Shown here piece after piece: positions 35,170-43,998 of a stretch of 64,000 nt of DNA (the stretch's first letter is position 1; each line of letters begins with the position of its first letter). Position numbers and translations under genes: made by a program. Origin of the DNA: CAIODY01 sp046051225 (lineage in GTDB: Bacteria > Bacteroidota > Bacteroidia > Chitinophagales > CAIODY01); contig JBJOOR010000009.1 in NCBI GenBank assembly GCA_046051225.1, positions 95,441 to 159,440 of the forward strand. Reading direction: 5' to 3'. The notes beneath the pieces were generated by a model that saw only the letters and a program-made list of their open reading frames with translations, ran no database searches and was not told the DNA's origin.

Positions 35170-35760
35170 ATGACGGAAACCAACAACATACAGGATTATT
35201 CTGAACTAATTGAGGGTTGTAAAAACAACAATCGAAAATTTCAGGAAAAACTATATCAAACATTTTGCGGAAAAATGTTTGCTGTGTGTTTGCGCTACGC
35301 TCATACCCACGAAGATGCTGAAGATATTATGCAAGAAGGATTTGCAAAGGTTTTTAAAAACATTACACAATATCGTAGCGAAGGCTCGTTTGAAGGATGG
35401 ATTAGAAGAATATTTGTGCATACAGCTATTGAGATTTATAGAAAAAATGCTAAAATGTTTCCAATAGTTGAGCTTACACCAACCCGTGATGTACAAAACA
35501 TAAATTCAAATGCTATTGATAATATGAGCGCAGATGAATTACTGAAAATGGTGCAAAGCCTATCAACAGGCTATAGAACAGTTTTTAATTTATACGCCAT
35601 CGAAGGATTTACACATAAAGAAATAGGAATTATGTTGGGAATAAATGAGGGTACATCAAAATCGCAAATGTCGAGAGCCCGATTGCTATTGCAAAACATG
35701 ATTGAAGATTCGTCAAAAAAAAAATTAAGTACAGTTGAAGTTTCAGAATATGGAAAATAA
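35170..35760 (+). CDS. ECF-type RNA polymerase sigma factor
   Basis: 196 aa. Region 2 is LRYAHTHEDAEDIMQEGFAKVFKNITQYRSEGSFEGWIRRIFVHTAI, with the conserved DAEDIMQE and the -10 recognition W. Region 4 is GYRTVFNLYAIEGFTHKEIGIMLGINEGTSKSQMSRARLLL. It directs RNA polymerase to a small regulon. Its end overlaps the start of the next gene by 11 bases, so the partner is translationally coupled, as is usual for sigma factor and anti-sigma pairs. Confidence 0.92.
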   Translation: MTETNNIQDYSELIEGCKNNNRKFQEKLYQTFCGKMFAVCLRYAHTHEDAEDIMQEGFAKVFKNITQYRSEGSFEGWIRRIFVHTAIEIYRKNAKMFPIVELTPTRDVQNINSNAIDNMSADELLKMVQSLSTGYRTVFNLYAIEGFTHKEIGIMLGINEGTSKSQMSRARLLLQNMIEDSSKKKLSTVEVSEYGK

Positions 35761-37045
35761 TAATTTAGATAAAATATTTAAAGATGCATTAGGCGAACAC
35801 TCGATGTTGCCCAATGCAACCCTTTGGAATAAAATAGAAGATAAATTACCCGAACCAAAAAAATATTTTTTTTCGGGCTGGGTTAAATACGGTATTGCTG
35901 CTGCTATTGGTGGTATGGTGGCAATAAGTAGCTATTTGATTTTGCAAAATAATGAAGTTGTAAAACATGAAATTGCAACGTTAAAATCAATCAAAAAAAC
36001 TACTGAATCGGGTATGAAAATAACATCTGAAAATATTTCGATTCCAATAATAAATGAAATCACAAAATTAGATACGATAATAAAAAAACAAAGTCAACAG
36101 TGTAATGCCATTGCTTCATCATCTTTAAAACCAAAAGATTTGATAGCACAATCTAACCACACCAATAATGGTATAATTACCGATGATAATGCGCCTACAT
36201 TGATTTTAAACAGAACAGAAAGCAACAATGTTTTATTTGCATCAAAAAATAAAGTATCAATGGAATTAATGAAACTATTTAAACCTTCATTAATAGCCAA
36301 TTTAGAAGATGAATATAATAGAACCATAAAAAGTAAAGTAAGCAATACTATTTTTATTGATGAATTATTGCAGCGTCAATTATATTTTGTAAAAGGATTT
36401 CATATAGGCGTAAAAGGCGAATTTAACAATACATGGATTTTAGTAACGCAGCCATCAAGTATTACCAAAGCTCAATCTACTCAAATTAATTATAAAATTG
36501 ATGCAGGCTTAGCTTATGGTTTTTTGGCTGGTTATGATTTTAATAATAAATTTGGATTACAAGTAGAGTATCATTTGGTATCGCAAATAGCACAACGCTA
36601 TGAAGTAACATCGCAATATACCATACAAGATAAAACTACTAGATTGAAATTAAATTATAGCCACGTACCATTATTATTCAAATTTAAATGGCATCCATTA
36701 AAAGGTGTAGAACAAAAACCTGTAGTGATGGATTACATAATAGGTGTGCAATATGGTTGGTTAAAAAGCGATGATGTTTCGGCATTAGCATCTACCACTG
36801 ATGGCAGTGGCAATAGCTACATAAAAAAACAAGTAAACTTAACCGAGTGGGATTTAGTAGGCGGTATAAATTATGATATTTATTTAAATCAAAATTTCTT
36901 TGTATCAATGGGTGGTAGAGCCACTTATGGTAGCAATTTAAGAAATTTTTTCAATACCAATTCGTTGCAAAAAAGTAGAAACGTAACTATCGGAATTGAA
37001 ATGGGATTGCATTATAAATTACCCTTTGGAAAAAAACTACATTAA
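35750..37045 (+). CDS. Inner-membrane-anchored protein with C-terminal beta-barrel, candidate sigma partner
   Basis: 431 aa from the ATG at 35750 (MENNNLDKIFKDALGEHSMLP), which overlaps the sigma gene; a start five codons earlier is also open. Residues 1-45 are cytoplasmic with an anti-sigma-like short helical region. A membrane helix (WVKYGIAAAIGGMVAISSYLIL) and a long low-complexity spacer follow. The last 220 residues (FHIGVKGEFNNTWILV... to VTIGIEMGLHYKLPFGKKL) look like an eight-strand outer-membrane barrel. A combination of inner-membrane anchor and barrel is unusual. Anti-sigma function is inferred. Confidence 0.7.
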   Translation: MENNNLDKIFKDALGEHSMLPNATLWNKIEDKLPEPKKYFFSGWVKYGIAAAIGGMVAISSYLILQNNEVVKHEIATLKSIKKTTESGMKITSENISIPIINEITKLDTIIKKQSQQCNAIASSSLKPKDLIAQSNHTNNGIITDDNAPTLILNRTESNNVLFASKNKVSMELMKLFKPSLIANLEDEYNRTIKSKVSNTIFIDELLQRQLYFVKGFHIGVKGEFNNTWILVTQPSSITKAQSTQINYKIDAGLAYGFLAGYDFNNKFGLQVEYHLVSQIAQRYEVTSQYTIQDKTTRLKLNYSHVPLLFKFKWHPLKGVEQKPVVMDYIIGVQYGWLKSDDVSALASTTDGSGNSYIKKQVNLTEWDLVGGINYDIYLNQNFFVSMGGRATYGSNLRNFFNTNSLQKSRNVTIGIEMGLHYKLPFGKKLH

Positions 37046-37076
37046 ATTTTCTTGTTGCATTATAGATTTGGTTTGA

Positions 37077-37120
37077 TAAAAAAATCCTTCGTCGTTAATT
37101 TGATGAAGGATTTTTTTTAA
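37077..37120 (+). terminator. Terminator after the sigma/barrel unit
   Basis: Stem AAAAAATCCTTC / GAAGGATTTTTT around a short loop, with an 8-T tail. Confidence 0.8.
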
Positions 37121-37148
37121 CTGAAAATAAAATTCATCCAAGTATAAT

Positions 37149-37183
37149 TTTGCATTAAAATTTAAAATAAAACTTTACATTTG
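37149..37183 (+). promoter_or_regulatory. Promoter of gcvH
   Basis: TTTG at 37149-37152 and TACATTTG at 37176-37183 with 23 bp between; 26 bp from the -7 element to the ATG. Confidence 0.6.
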
Positions 37184-37209
37184 CGTCTTACAAAAAAACA
37201 AATTTTAAA

Positions 37210-37590
37210 ATGAATTTTCCAGACAATCTTCTTTATACCAAAGACCACGAATGGGTTAAAATTGAAGGCACAAGTGCCATCATCGGAATTACAGATTTTG
37301 CACAACGTGAGTTGGGTGATATTGTTTTTGTAGATGTACCATCAGTAGGTAAATCTTTAAACAAAGAAGAAGTTTTTGGTACGGTAGAAGCTGTAAAAAC
37401 AGTAAGTGATTTGTTTTTGCCATTAACAGGCAAAGTAGAATCGTTAAATGCTGGTTTAGATACAGCACCCGAAGCTGTAAACAAAGACCCTTATGGCGAT
37501 GGTTGGATGATTAAAATGACATTAACTAACGAAGCAGAAATTGCTGAATTATTAACTGCTGCACAATACAAAAGTTTGGTAGGCGAATAA
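37210..37590 (+). CDS. gcvH: Glycine cleavage system H protein
   Basis: 126 aa, normal size. The lipoylated Lys lies in VFGTVEAVKTVSDLFLP. The start FPDNLLYTKDHEWVKIEG is diagnostic. It shuttles the aminomethyl group between the P, T and L proteins. No gcvP or gcvT adjoins it. It has its own promoter and terminator. Confidence 0.97.
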   Translation: MNFPDNLLYTKDHEWVKIEGTSAIIGITDFAQRELGDIVFVDVPSVGKSLNKEEVFGTVEAVKTVSDLFLPLTGKVESLNAGLDTAPEAVNKDPYGDGWMIKMTLTNEAEIAELLTAAQYKSLVGE

Positions 37591-37628
37591 TTTTTTAAAA
37601 GCTAAGCTGTAGCAATATTTTGTTGAAA

Positions 37629-37664
37629 TAAAAAAGGAAAGTGATTTATCGCTTTCCTTTTTTT
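37629..37664. terminator. Bidirectional terminator between gcvH and the membrane-protein gene
   Basis: Stem AAAAAAGGAAAGTGA / TCGCTTTCCTTTTTT (one G-T mismatch) between two convergent genes. Confidence 0.8.
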
Positions 37665-37676
37665 ATGCCTTTGTAT

Positions 37677-38666
37677 TTATTTTTTAGGTATCGAAATAAT
37701 GTTGTTTACTTCTTTATAAATGCCTGTTATGGAAATAAAATTTAAAGGAAACTCTAACAACACATGCAAAAAGCTAAGAAAATAAAGCCATTCGAAGCCA
37801 AGCTTATAATCTTTTAAATATAACCCAATTGAAAATAGCCATAGTAAGATAACTACTGCAAAACGGCTTTTTGGCACTTCATGCCATTTAATGATTTCTG
37901 TTTTCGAAAACCAATTTAAATAATGATAAGTATAGGCATAGGCTATAAACCGCATCAACACAATACCTGTAGACGAAAAATAAATTTGCTGTTCATCTGG
38001 TCGTTGAATATTAAAGAATTTGAACAATGAAATTTGATTTAGCAATTCGAAATTTTTATACGCTCCTAATCCGTAAGAAGTGATTGGGATAAAAATTTTA
38101 TCGGGCATAATAGTAAATAGCAGCACAGGGCAAAGCAACATGACAACAAACGAAATTATACCTGTTATACTTCGGCTTTTTAAAGCACCATATAATAAAA
38201 ACAAAGCCGTAAATACAAATACATGAACTAGTGTAGGCAAAAAAACTGAAATAAATAGTACCCAATGGTCGGCTATGTACATTGTAATGCAAACCAATGC
38301 TACACCTAATATTTTATACCATTTATTTTTTACAAATACTAAAATAATAGAGCTTAAAAAAGCAATATAAATACCTCTGTTTAAAATATCATTATTGCTA
38401 GCTAAGCCCAATCCTAATTGTTCAAATTGCCTATCTAATTGTGCGGCTAATAAAAGTAAGCCAACGCACAGCAAAACAATGGCATCGTACTTTCCTTTGG
38501 TATAATAGTTTCTATCATGTAGCCAGCTTATTTCGGTTAAATAATGCAATGGCCCTAAAAAAGCATAAGCAAATAAAAATACTTCAAAAGGTAATATCAT
38601 GGCTGCTATTGCCGAAAAAAGCATTAAGCCAATATTGATATAATTTATTTTTTGGGTTGAATTCAT
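37677..38666 (-). CDS. Multi-pass membrane protein with conserved-looking His, function unknown
   Basis: 329 aa, about nine hydrophobic helices. His residues sit at helix ends in motif-like settings: FLGPLHYLTEISWLHDRNYY near residues 35-54, YTYHYLNWFSKTEIIKWHEV and FLHVLLEFPLNFIS near the C-terminus. Such a layout occurs in membrane di-iron or carotenoid-cleaving proteins, but overall similarity to Brp/Blh is not clear enough to call. It is co-directional with the TPR gene, 18 bp upstream. Confidence 0.6.
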   Translation of the reverse strand: MNSTQKINYINIGLMLFSAIAAMILPFEVFLFAYAFLGPLHYLTEISWLHDRNYYTKGKYDAIVLLCVGLLLLAAQLDRQFEQLGLGLASNNDILNRGIYIAFLSSIILVFVKNKWYKILGVALVCITMYIADHWVLFISVFLPTLVHVFVFTALFLLYGALKSRSITGIISFVVMLLCPVLLFTIMPDKIFIPITSYGLGAYKNFELLNQISLFKFFNIQRPDEQQIYFSSTGIVLMRFIAYAYTYHYLNWFSKTEIIKWHEVPKSRFAVVILLWLFSIGLYLKDYKLGFEWLYFLSFLHVLLEFPLNFISITGIYKEVNNIISIPKK

Positions 38667-38684
38667 CAGTTTAATTTATGGTTT

Positions 38685-38993
38685 TTAAAGCAACATATCT
38701 AATGCATTTCGCAATTCGTTAAAATTATGTTGTTCGTTTAATTTTTTACAAACTTTCATTCCTTTTTCATACACTTCCATTGCCTTGTCAGTTTCGTTTT
38801 TACGTTCTAATAATTTGCCTAAGTGATAATAAACACCTGAATAATCGGGGTTTGACAAAGTGATGGATTGAAACAATCGCAATGCTTCATCTTCATTACC
38901 CAACTTTATTTTTTCTAATCCTAATGCAAAAAGCAAAAAACTATCGTTTGGATTTTGTTTCAACATTTCATTAATTCGTTCAATTCTATCCAT
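38685..38993 (-). CDS. Tetratricopeptide-repeat protein
   Basis: 102 aa. Two or three TPR helices pairs are visible (DSFLLFALGLEKIKLGNEDEALRLF, SGVYYHLGKLLERKNETDKAMEVYEKGM) with the usual G/A/Y positions. No signal peptide. TPRs mediate protein contacts; the partner is unknown. First gene of a pair with the membrane protein. Confidence 0.8.
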   Translation of the reverse strand: MDRIERINEMLKQNPNDSFLLFALGLEKIKLGNEDEALRLFQSITLSNPDYSGVYYHLGKLLERKNETDKAMEVYEKGMKVCKKLNEQHNFNELRNALDMLL

Positions 38994-39043
38994 CGGTGTT
39001 TAAAAATTTTAGTAAAGAAAATAAATTCTGCTGAAAGCATTTT

Positions 39044-39051
39044 TACATTTG
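39044..39051 (+). promoter_or_regulatory. -7 promoter element TACATTTG of glyA
   Basis: TAnnTTTG match 21 bp before the ATG at 39073. Confidence 0.5.
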
Positions 39052-39072
39052 TACAACTAAAATAAAAAAATC

Positions 39073-40341
39073 ATGCAAAGAGATACCGCCATTTTTAATT
39101 TAATTGAAAAAGAATTACATCGTCAACAAGAAGGTTTAGAACTAATAGCATCTGAAAATTTTACTAGCAAGCAAGTAATGGAAGCTATGGGAAGTTGTTT
39201 AACAAATAAATATGCTGAAGGTTATCCAGGCAAAAGATATTACGGTGGTTGTGATGTGGTTGACCAAGTTGAACAATTGGCCATTGATAGGGTGAATGAA
39301 TTATTTGGTTCGGCTTATGCCAATGTTCAACCGCATAGTGGCGCACAGGCAAACGCTGCATTGATGAGTGCAATTATAAAACCAGGCGATAAAATATTGG
39401 GATTAGATTTGAATCATGGTGGGCATTTAACGCATGGTTCACCTGTTAATTTTTCTGGTAAATTATATCAAACCAGTTTTTATGGTGTTGAAAAAGAAAC
39501 GGGTAGAATTGATTTGAATAAAGTAGAAGAAACGGTGATGAGAGAACGACCAAAATTAATCATAACAGGTGCTTCGGCTTATAGCCGTGATTGGGATTTT
39601 AAACGCTTTCGTGAAATTGCCGATAAAGTTGGTGCTTTGTTAATGGCTGATATCGCACATCCTGCTGCATTAATTGCTAAAGGATTTTTAACATCGCCAA
39701 TAAATCATTGTCATTTTGTAACATCAACTACACACAAAACTTTACGTGGGCCAAGAGGTGGAATTATTTTAATGGGTAAAGATTTTGAAAATCCATTTGG
39801 CTTAACAACTCCAAAAGGTGAAATCAGAATGATGAGCAGTTTGATTGATAGCGCTGTATTTCCTGGGCAACAAGGTGGTCCTTTAGAACATGTGATAGCT
39901 GCTAAGGCTGTGGCTTTTGGCGAATGTTTAACAGATGAATTTACAGAATATTGCCGCCAAATAATTGCTAATGCACAAGCATTGTCAAAATGTTTTATGG
40001 CTAAAGATTATAACATTATAAGCGGTGGCACTGATAATCATTTAATGTTAATTGATTTGCGAAATAAAAACATTAGTGGTAAAAAAGCCGAAGTAGCTTT
40101 ACAAAAAGCTGATATTACTACTAATAAAAACATGGTGCCGTTTGATGATAAATCAGCCTTTGTTACAAGCGGCGTAAGAATTGGTGTGCCAGCTATTACT
40201 ACAAGAGGTTTGAAAGAAAACGATATGCAATTTATTGCCGATTCAATTAATAAAGTAATTATGAATTCGGAAAATGAAACTGTATTAGCGGCTGTTAAAA
40301 ATGAAGTAAATCAATACATGAAAAACTTTCCATTGTACTAA
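39073..40341 (+). CDS. glyA: Serine hydroxymethyltransferase
   Basis: 422 aa, normal length. The PLP Lys lies in VTSTTHKTLRGPRGG. LIASENFTSKQVMEAMGS, the YPGKRYYGG loop and the QPHSGAQANAA segment are diagnostic. It converts serine and THF to glycine and methylene-THF, feeding FolD and the glycine cleavage system. Monocistronic, with promoter element and terminator. Confidence 0.97.
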   Translation: MQRDTAIFNLIEKELHRQQEGLELIASENFTSKQVMEAMGSCLTNKYAEGYPGKRYYGGCDVVDQVEQLAIDRVNELFGSAYANVQPHSGAQANAALMSAIIKPGDKILGLDLNHGGHLTHGSPVNFSGKLYQTSFYGVEKETGRIDLNKVEETVMRERPKLIITGASAYSRDWDFKRFREIADKVGALLMADIAHPAALIAKGFLTSPINHCHFVTSTTHKTLRGPRGGIILMGKDFENPFGLTTPKGEIRMMSSLIDSAVFPGQQGGPLEHVIAAKAVAFGECLTDEFTEYCRQIIANAQALSKCFMAKDYNIISGGTDNHLMLIDLRNKNISGKKAEVALQKADITTNKNMVPFDDKSAFVTSGVRIGVPAITTRGLKENDMQFIADSINKVIMNSENETVLAAVKNEVNQYMKNFPLY

Positions 40342-40370
40342 TAAACTAAGCCTTTTAAATGATTTTATAA

Positions 40371-40402
40371 CATGCCAAGTATTGCTACTTGGCATTTTTT
40401 TT
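40371..40402 (+). terminator. Terminator of glyA
   Basis: Stem ATGCCAAGTA / TACTTGGCAT, loop TTGC, then a run of T. Confidence 0.85.
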
Positions 40403-40406
40403 AATA

Positions 40407-41900
40407 TTAATGATTGGCTATAGTGCTGCTACTTTCTACTTGCCAATTGGCATCTACTTTAAATATAATACTCGAATCAGTAATTAATCTTTGTTTGGCA
40501 TCGTTTATTAAAAGGGTATCCAGCAATAAAAAATAATTTCGATTAGAATGATAAAATAAAGATGGTGCTTGATAAAACTGGTTTTTATTGCAAATTACTA
40601 TCATTGATTTATTGGACGATGATTGATGGATAAACTTTTTTGCTGCTTGTTCTACACCTTCATCACCCATGCTTTCGGCAAACATTACAGGATAATACAT
40701 AATGCCTATCAATAATCCTGCAAAGCCATAAATAGCCCATCTCGATTTTTTTTGTTGACTAAAAATACCAATCAAAACACCACATAAAATACTTAAGGGC
40801 AAAACCAATTTTACTATCAATTGGTCGTGCAATGCATTAGCATTTATAAAAATGAAACAATGCATTAAAATAGGCAATGATACAAACCACCAAAATTTCT
40901 TTTTCGTTAATTCATTCGAAATTTCATTAGATTTTATTCGTACAAAAAATGAAATTAATAAAGCTGCAAAAAGCAGCAATAAAGCCAACATGCCCAACTT
41001 TAATAGATGCCATGCATAGATGTATAAATCAACTGAAAATATACCAACACCATTTTCAGTTTTTGCTGCACCAAAAAAACCGCTTCTGCCCATAAATCGT
41101 ACTGCAAAATTGTGTAACATCGGTTGCCATCCTTCTATTAATCCATATTGAAAAAAGGTAAGCAGCAAAATAAATCCACAGCTAAAAACCAATGCTATTG
41201 CTTTGGTTGATAACCATTTTTTTTGTTCGGTATAAATAAAGACAAAAAAGGTAAGGGCTGCAAAATATCCTATGGCTTCAGTATAGCACAATGTAATTAT
41301 AGTAAAAAGCACCATCCCGAAATTGTAGATTGAACTGTTTGCATAATACCTTGATATGGCATAAATAAAAAAGGCGGTGAGCAATAAGGCTACGTTTTCA
41401 ATAAAAAAGTAATCGGTAAAAAACCAAAATGTAATAGGGGTAAATAGCACTGCCGAAAAGGTAAATAAAGCCGCCAACTTACTTGATTTATACCGTAGGG
41501 CTGCTATTATTTTTATTACACTAAGCATGCATAATAAAGCAGTGGCAAAATGAAATAGAATATTGATAGCAAAAAATACAATTTCTAAATTTGAAAAATT
41601 AGTAAGCCACCACAATAAATAGCATAACTGAAAACTAAAGGGTGGAAACGATGTGTAGTAACAATTGCCTTTACTATCTACCAAGCCTGGCCAATATTGT
41701 ACAAATTTATCGCCATTATTTTCAAAGGTATTTGTAGGGCTAAAATAACAACTGGCTGGCGATTGATGATGCCAAGCTTGCATAAAATTAAACATATTGC
41801 TATACCCCGAATACGATGATTGACGGCTAATATTTATTTTTAAAAAAATATTAATGGCCAAGAATAAGGGAATTATAAACCAAATTAATTTGTGTTTCAA
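40407..41900 (-). CDS. Multi-pass membrane protein, possible GT-C-type glycosyltransferase
   Basis: 497 aa, with TTG as the likely start codon; no in-frame ATG lies between it and the upstream stop. There are 10-12 hydrophobic helices and a long first periplasmic loop (NMFNFMQAWHHQSPASCYFSP...YYTSFPPFSFQLCY). The last 90 residues are soluble. The layout resembles the GT-C/PMT superfamily of lipid-sugar transferases, but the usual acidic catalytic motif is not certain. No close neighbour suggests a pathway. Confidence 0.6.
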   Translation of the reverse strand: MKHKLIWFIIPLFLAINIFLKINISRQSSYSGYSNMFNFMQAWHHQSPASCYFSPTNTFENNGDKFVQYWPGLVDSKGNCYYTSFPPFSFQLCYLLWWLTNFSNLEIVFFAINILFHFATALLCMLSVIKIIAALRYKSSKLAALFTFSAVLFTPITFWFFTDYFFIENVALLLTAFFIYAISRYYANSSIYNFGMVLFTIITLCYTEAIGYFAALTFFVFIYTEQKKWLSTKAIALVFSCGFILLLTFFQYGLIEGWQPMLHNFAVRFMGRSGFFGAAKTENGVGIFSVDLYIYAWHLLKLGMLALLLLFAALLISFFVRIKSNEISNELTKKKFWWFVSLPILMHCFIFINANALHDQLIVKLVLPLSILCGVLIGIFSQQKKSRWAIYGFAGLLIGIMYYPVMFAESMGDEGVEQAAKKFIHQSSSNKSMIVICNKNQFYQAPSLFYHSNRNYFLLLDTLLINDAKQRLITDSSIIFKVDANWQVESSSTIANH

Positions 41901-42119
41901 TAGATGATAAAGTATGAATTATAGAATGGTAAAATTAAGATTATACGCTTATCATAAAGTTTTTATTTTTATTATAGGCAATATTGGTCTTGCTATGATT
42001 TTTTATTTACGTCAATTTCAGAAAATCCAAACAATTTCAATATGAACATTTCGAACCACAAAAATAAATTTGATGTTTGCTCAAATCGCTGATTGGAAGC
42101 GATTTACAGCCGAAAATAA

Positions 42120-42158
42120 AAAAGGGACTTTTGATAAAAATTATCAAAAGTCCCTTTT
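42120..42158 (-). terminator. Terminator of tRNA-Asp
   Basis: Perfect 18-bp stem (AAAAGGGACTTTTGATAA and its complement), loop AAA, directly after the 3' end of the leftward tRNA. Confidence 0.85.
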
Positions 42159-42160
42159 AG

Positions 42161-42234
42161 CGGTGTGGACGGGACTCGAACCCGCGACCTCCGCCGTGAC
42201 AGGGCGGCATTCTAACCAACTGAACTACCACACC
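42161..42234 (-). tRNA. tRNA-Asp (anticodon GTC)
   Basis: 74 nt on the minus strand. Acceptor arms GGTGTGG / CCACACC with discriminator G, anticodon loop CTGTCAC, T-arm GCGGGTTCGAGTCCCGT. CCA is not encoded. The terminator lies at once downstream. Confidence 0.95.
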
Positions 42235-42323
42235 TAATTTTGACATACATCAAAATTTGGGATTGCAAAAGTAGAAACTTTTTTTAATTATCAAATTATT
42301 TAGTGAAAAATAAATTTCATTCG

Positions 42324-42331
42324 TAAATTTG
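42324..42331 (+). promoter_or_regulatory. -7 promoter element TAAATTTG of accA
   Basis: TAnnTTTG match 22 bp before the ATG at 42354. Confidence 0.5.
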
Positions 42332-42353
42332 GCTCATTCAAAAATAAATAATT

Positions 42354-43307
42354 ATGACTTTTTTAGATTTCGAAAGACCAATAGAAGAGCTTTATAAGCA
42401 AATAGAAAAAACCAAGGAAATAGCAGAGAAAACAAAAGTAAATATGGATTCTACTGTGAAGGAATTGGAAGAAAAAATTGTTGATTTAAGGAAAAAGATC
42501 TATAGCGAACTTACGCCATGGCAACGTGTACAACTAAGTCGCCATCCTGAAAGACCATATACGCTCTATTACATTGAGCAAATTTGCGATTCATTTATTG
42601 AATTGCATGGCGATAGAAATGTGAAAGATGATAAAGCGATGATAGGTGGATTGGGTATGATTGATGGGCAAAGTGTTATGATTATTGGGCAACAAAAAGG
42701 AACGAATACAAAGCAACGTCAGTACAGAAATTTTGGAATGGCAAATCCTGAAGGCTATAGAAAAGCTTTGCGATTAATGAAAATGGCTGAAAAATTTGGT
42801 AAGCCAATTGTCACTTTTATTGATACACCTGGTGCTTACCCAGGATTAGAGGCTGAAGAACGTGGGCAAGGTGAAGCTATTGCAAGAAATTTATTTGAAA
42901 TGACAAATCTTAAAGTGCCTGTAATTTGTATTATAATTGGCGAAGGGGCTTCGGGTGGTGCTTTGGGAATTGGTATTGGCGATAAAGTATTGATGCTTGA
43001 AAACTCTTGGTACACTGTTATTTCACCTGAAAATTGTAGTTCTATTTTATGGCGCAGTTGGGATTTTAAAGAAAAAGCTGCCGAACAATTGAAGCTAACA
43101 TCAAAAGATATGAGTGCTTTTGGATTAGTAGATGGCGTAATTAATGAACCATTAGGGGGTGCTCATACTAATCCTGAAGAAATGGCAACAACTATTAAAT
43201 CTGAAATTTTAAAACACATTAGTGAATTATCAAAAATTTCGGCAGATGAAAGAATTAATAAAAGGATTGAAAAATTTGCTTCAATGGGTGAGGTAATTGA
43301 AAATTAA
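42354..43307 (+). CDS. accA: Acetyl-CoA carboxylase carboxyltransferase subunit alpha
   Basis: 317 aa. The N-terminal alpha-subunit coil (FLDFERPIEELYKQIEKTKEIA) and the crotonase-fold core are seen: FELHGDRNVKDDKAMIGG-type segment, TFIDTPGAYPGLEAEERGQGEAIARNL and IIGEGASGGALGIGIGD. With AccD it moves CO2 from biotin to acetyl-CoA to make malonyl-CoA. accD is not nearby. It leads a two-gene unit with the downstream small protein. Confidence 0.97.
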   Translation: MTFLDFERPIEELYKQIEKTKEIAEKTKVNMDSTVKELEEKIVDLRKKIYSELTPWQRVQLSRHPERPYTLYYIEQICDSFIELHGDRNVKDDKAMIGGLGMIDGQSVMIIGQQKGTNTKQRQYRNFGMANPEGYRKALRLMKMAEKFGKPIVTFIDTPGAYPGLEAEERGQGEAIARNLFEMTNLKVPVICIIIGEGASGGALGIGIGDKVLMLENSWYTVISPENCSSILWRSWDFKEKAAEQLKLTSKDMSAFGLVDGVINEPLGGAHTNPEEMATTIKSEILKHISELSKISADERINKRIEKFASMGEVIEN

Positions 43308-43324
43308 ATTCTAAAAAAATAAAT

Positions 43325-43870
43325 GTGATTAATCAATTAAGGAAATATTATTATCTAAAGAAAATTAAATCTGTTTTAGAGGAAGCTAAAAAAGTGAATC
43401 ATAGAAAAATAGATTTAAATGATTGTAAGAGTGTTGGAATTCTTTTCGATGCTACGGAAGAATATTCATACACATCTATTGAACATTTTGCCGATAGATT
43501 AAAAATAAAAGATATTGATTTTTTGGGGTTTATCAATTTTTCGAAAAAAAAATTAGGTCAAAAAAATATTCCGTTTAATCATTTTTTAGCAAGTGATGTA
43601 AATTGGTATGGAATACCACAAAATGCTGTTGTCGACAAGTTTATGCAGCGCCATTTTGATATACTTTTTAATTTAACAGCAAATAATAATCAAAGCGAAT
43701 TAGTATTAGATTATATTATGGCAAATAGTAAATCATCTTTTAGGGTGGGTGAATTTAAAGAGGACAAAGATTATTGTTATGACTTTATGATTAATTTAAA
43801 AAGTACTGACAAACTACCTGAACTTATAAAACAAATAGAAATGTATTTACCTATGTTTAATGAAAAATGA
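43325..43870 (+). CDS. Conserved Bacteroidota protein of unknown function (DUF6913-like)
   Basis: 181 aa, GTG start at 43325 (the ATG two bases before is out of frame and stops at once). A basic helical N-terminus (LRKYYYLKKIKSVLEEAKK) precedes an alpha/beta domain (SVGILFDATEEYS..., DILFNLTANNNQSELVLDYIMAN, SFRVGEF). I associate this pattern with the family named DUF6913, but the name is from memory. No catalytic motif is evident. It follows accA by 17 bp. Confidence 0.6.
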   Translation: MINQLRKYYYLKKIKSVLEEAKKVNHRKIDLNDCKSVGILFDATEEYSYTSIEHFADRLKIKDIDFLGFINFSKKKLGQKNIPFNHFLASDVNWYGIPQNAVVDKFMQRHFDILFNLTANNNQSELVLDYIMANSKSSFRVGEFKEDKDYCYDFMINLKSTDKLPELIKQIEMYLPMFNEK

Positions 43871-43935
43871 ACTTAGTGACTTTAAAATGTTAACTTCTAT
43901 TGCAAATCTTTTTATAAAAAGTAATTCTACATATT

Positions 43936-43943
43936 TACCTTTG
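43936..43943 (+). promoter_or_regulatory. -7 promoter element TACCTTTG of korA
   Basis: TAnnTTTG match 55 bp before the korA ATG. Confidence 0.5.
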
Positions 43944-43998
43944 CACCGCTTTTAACAAAAGCAATTCAATTTTTTAATAAAAAATCAATCAATTATAG

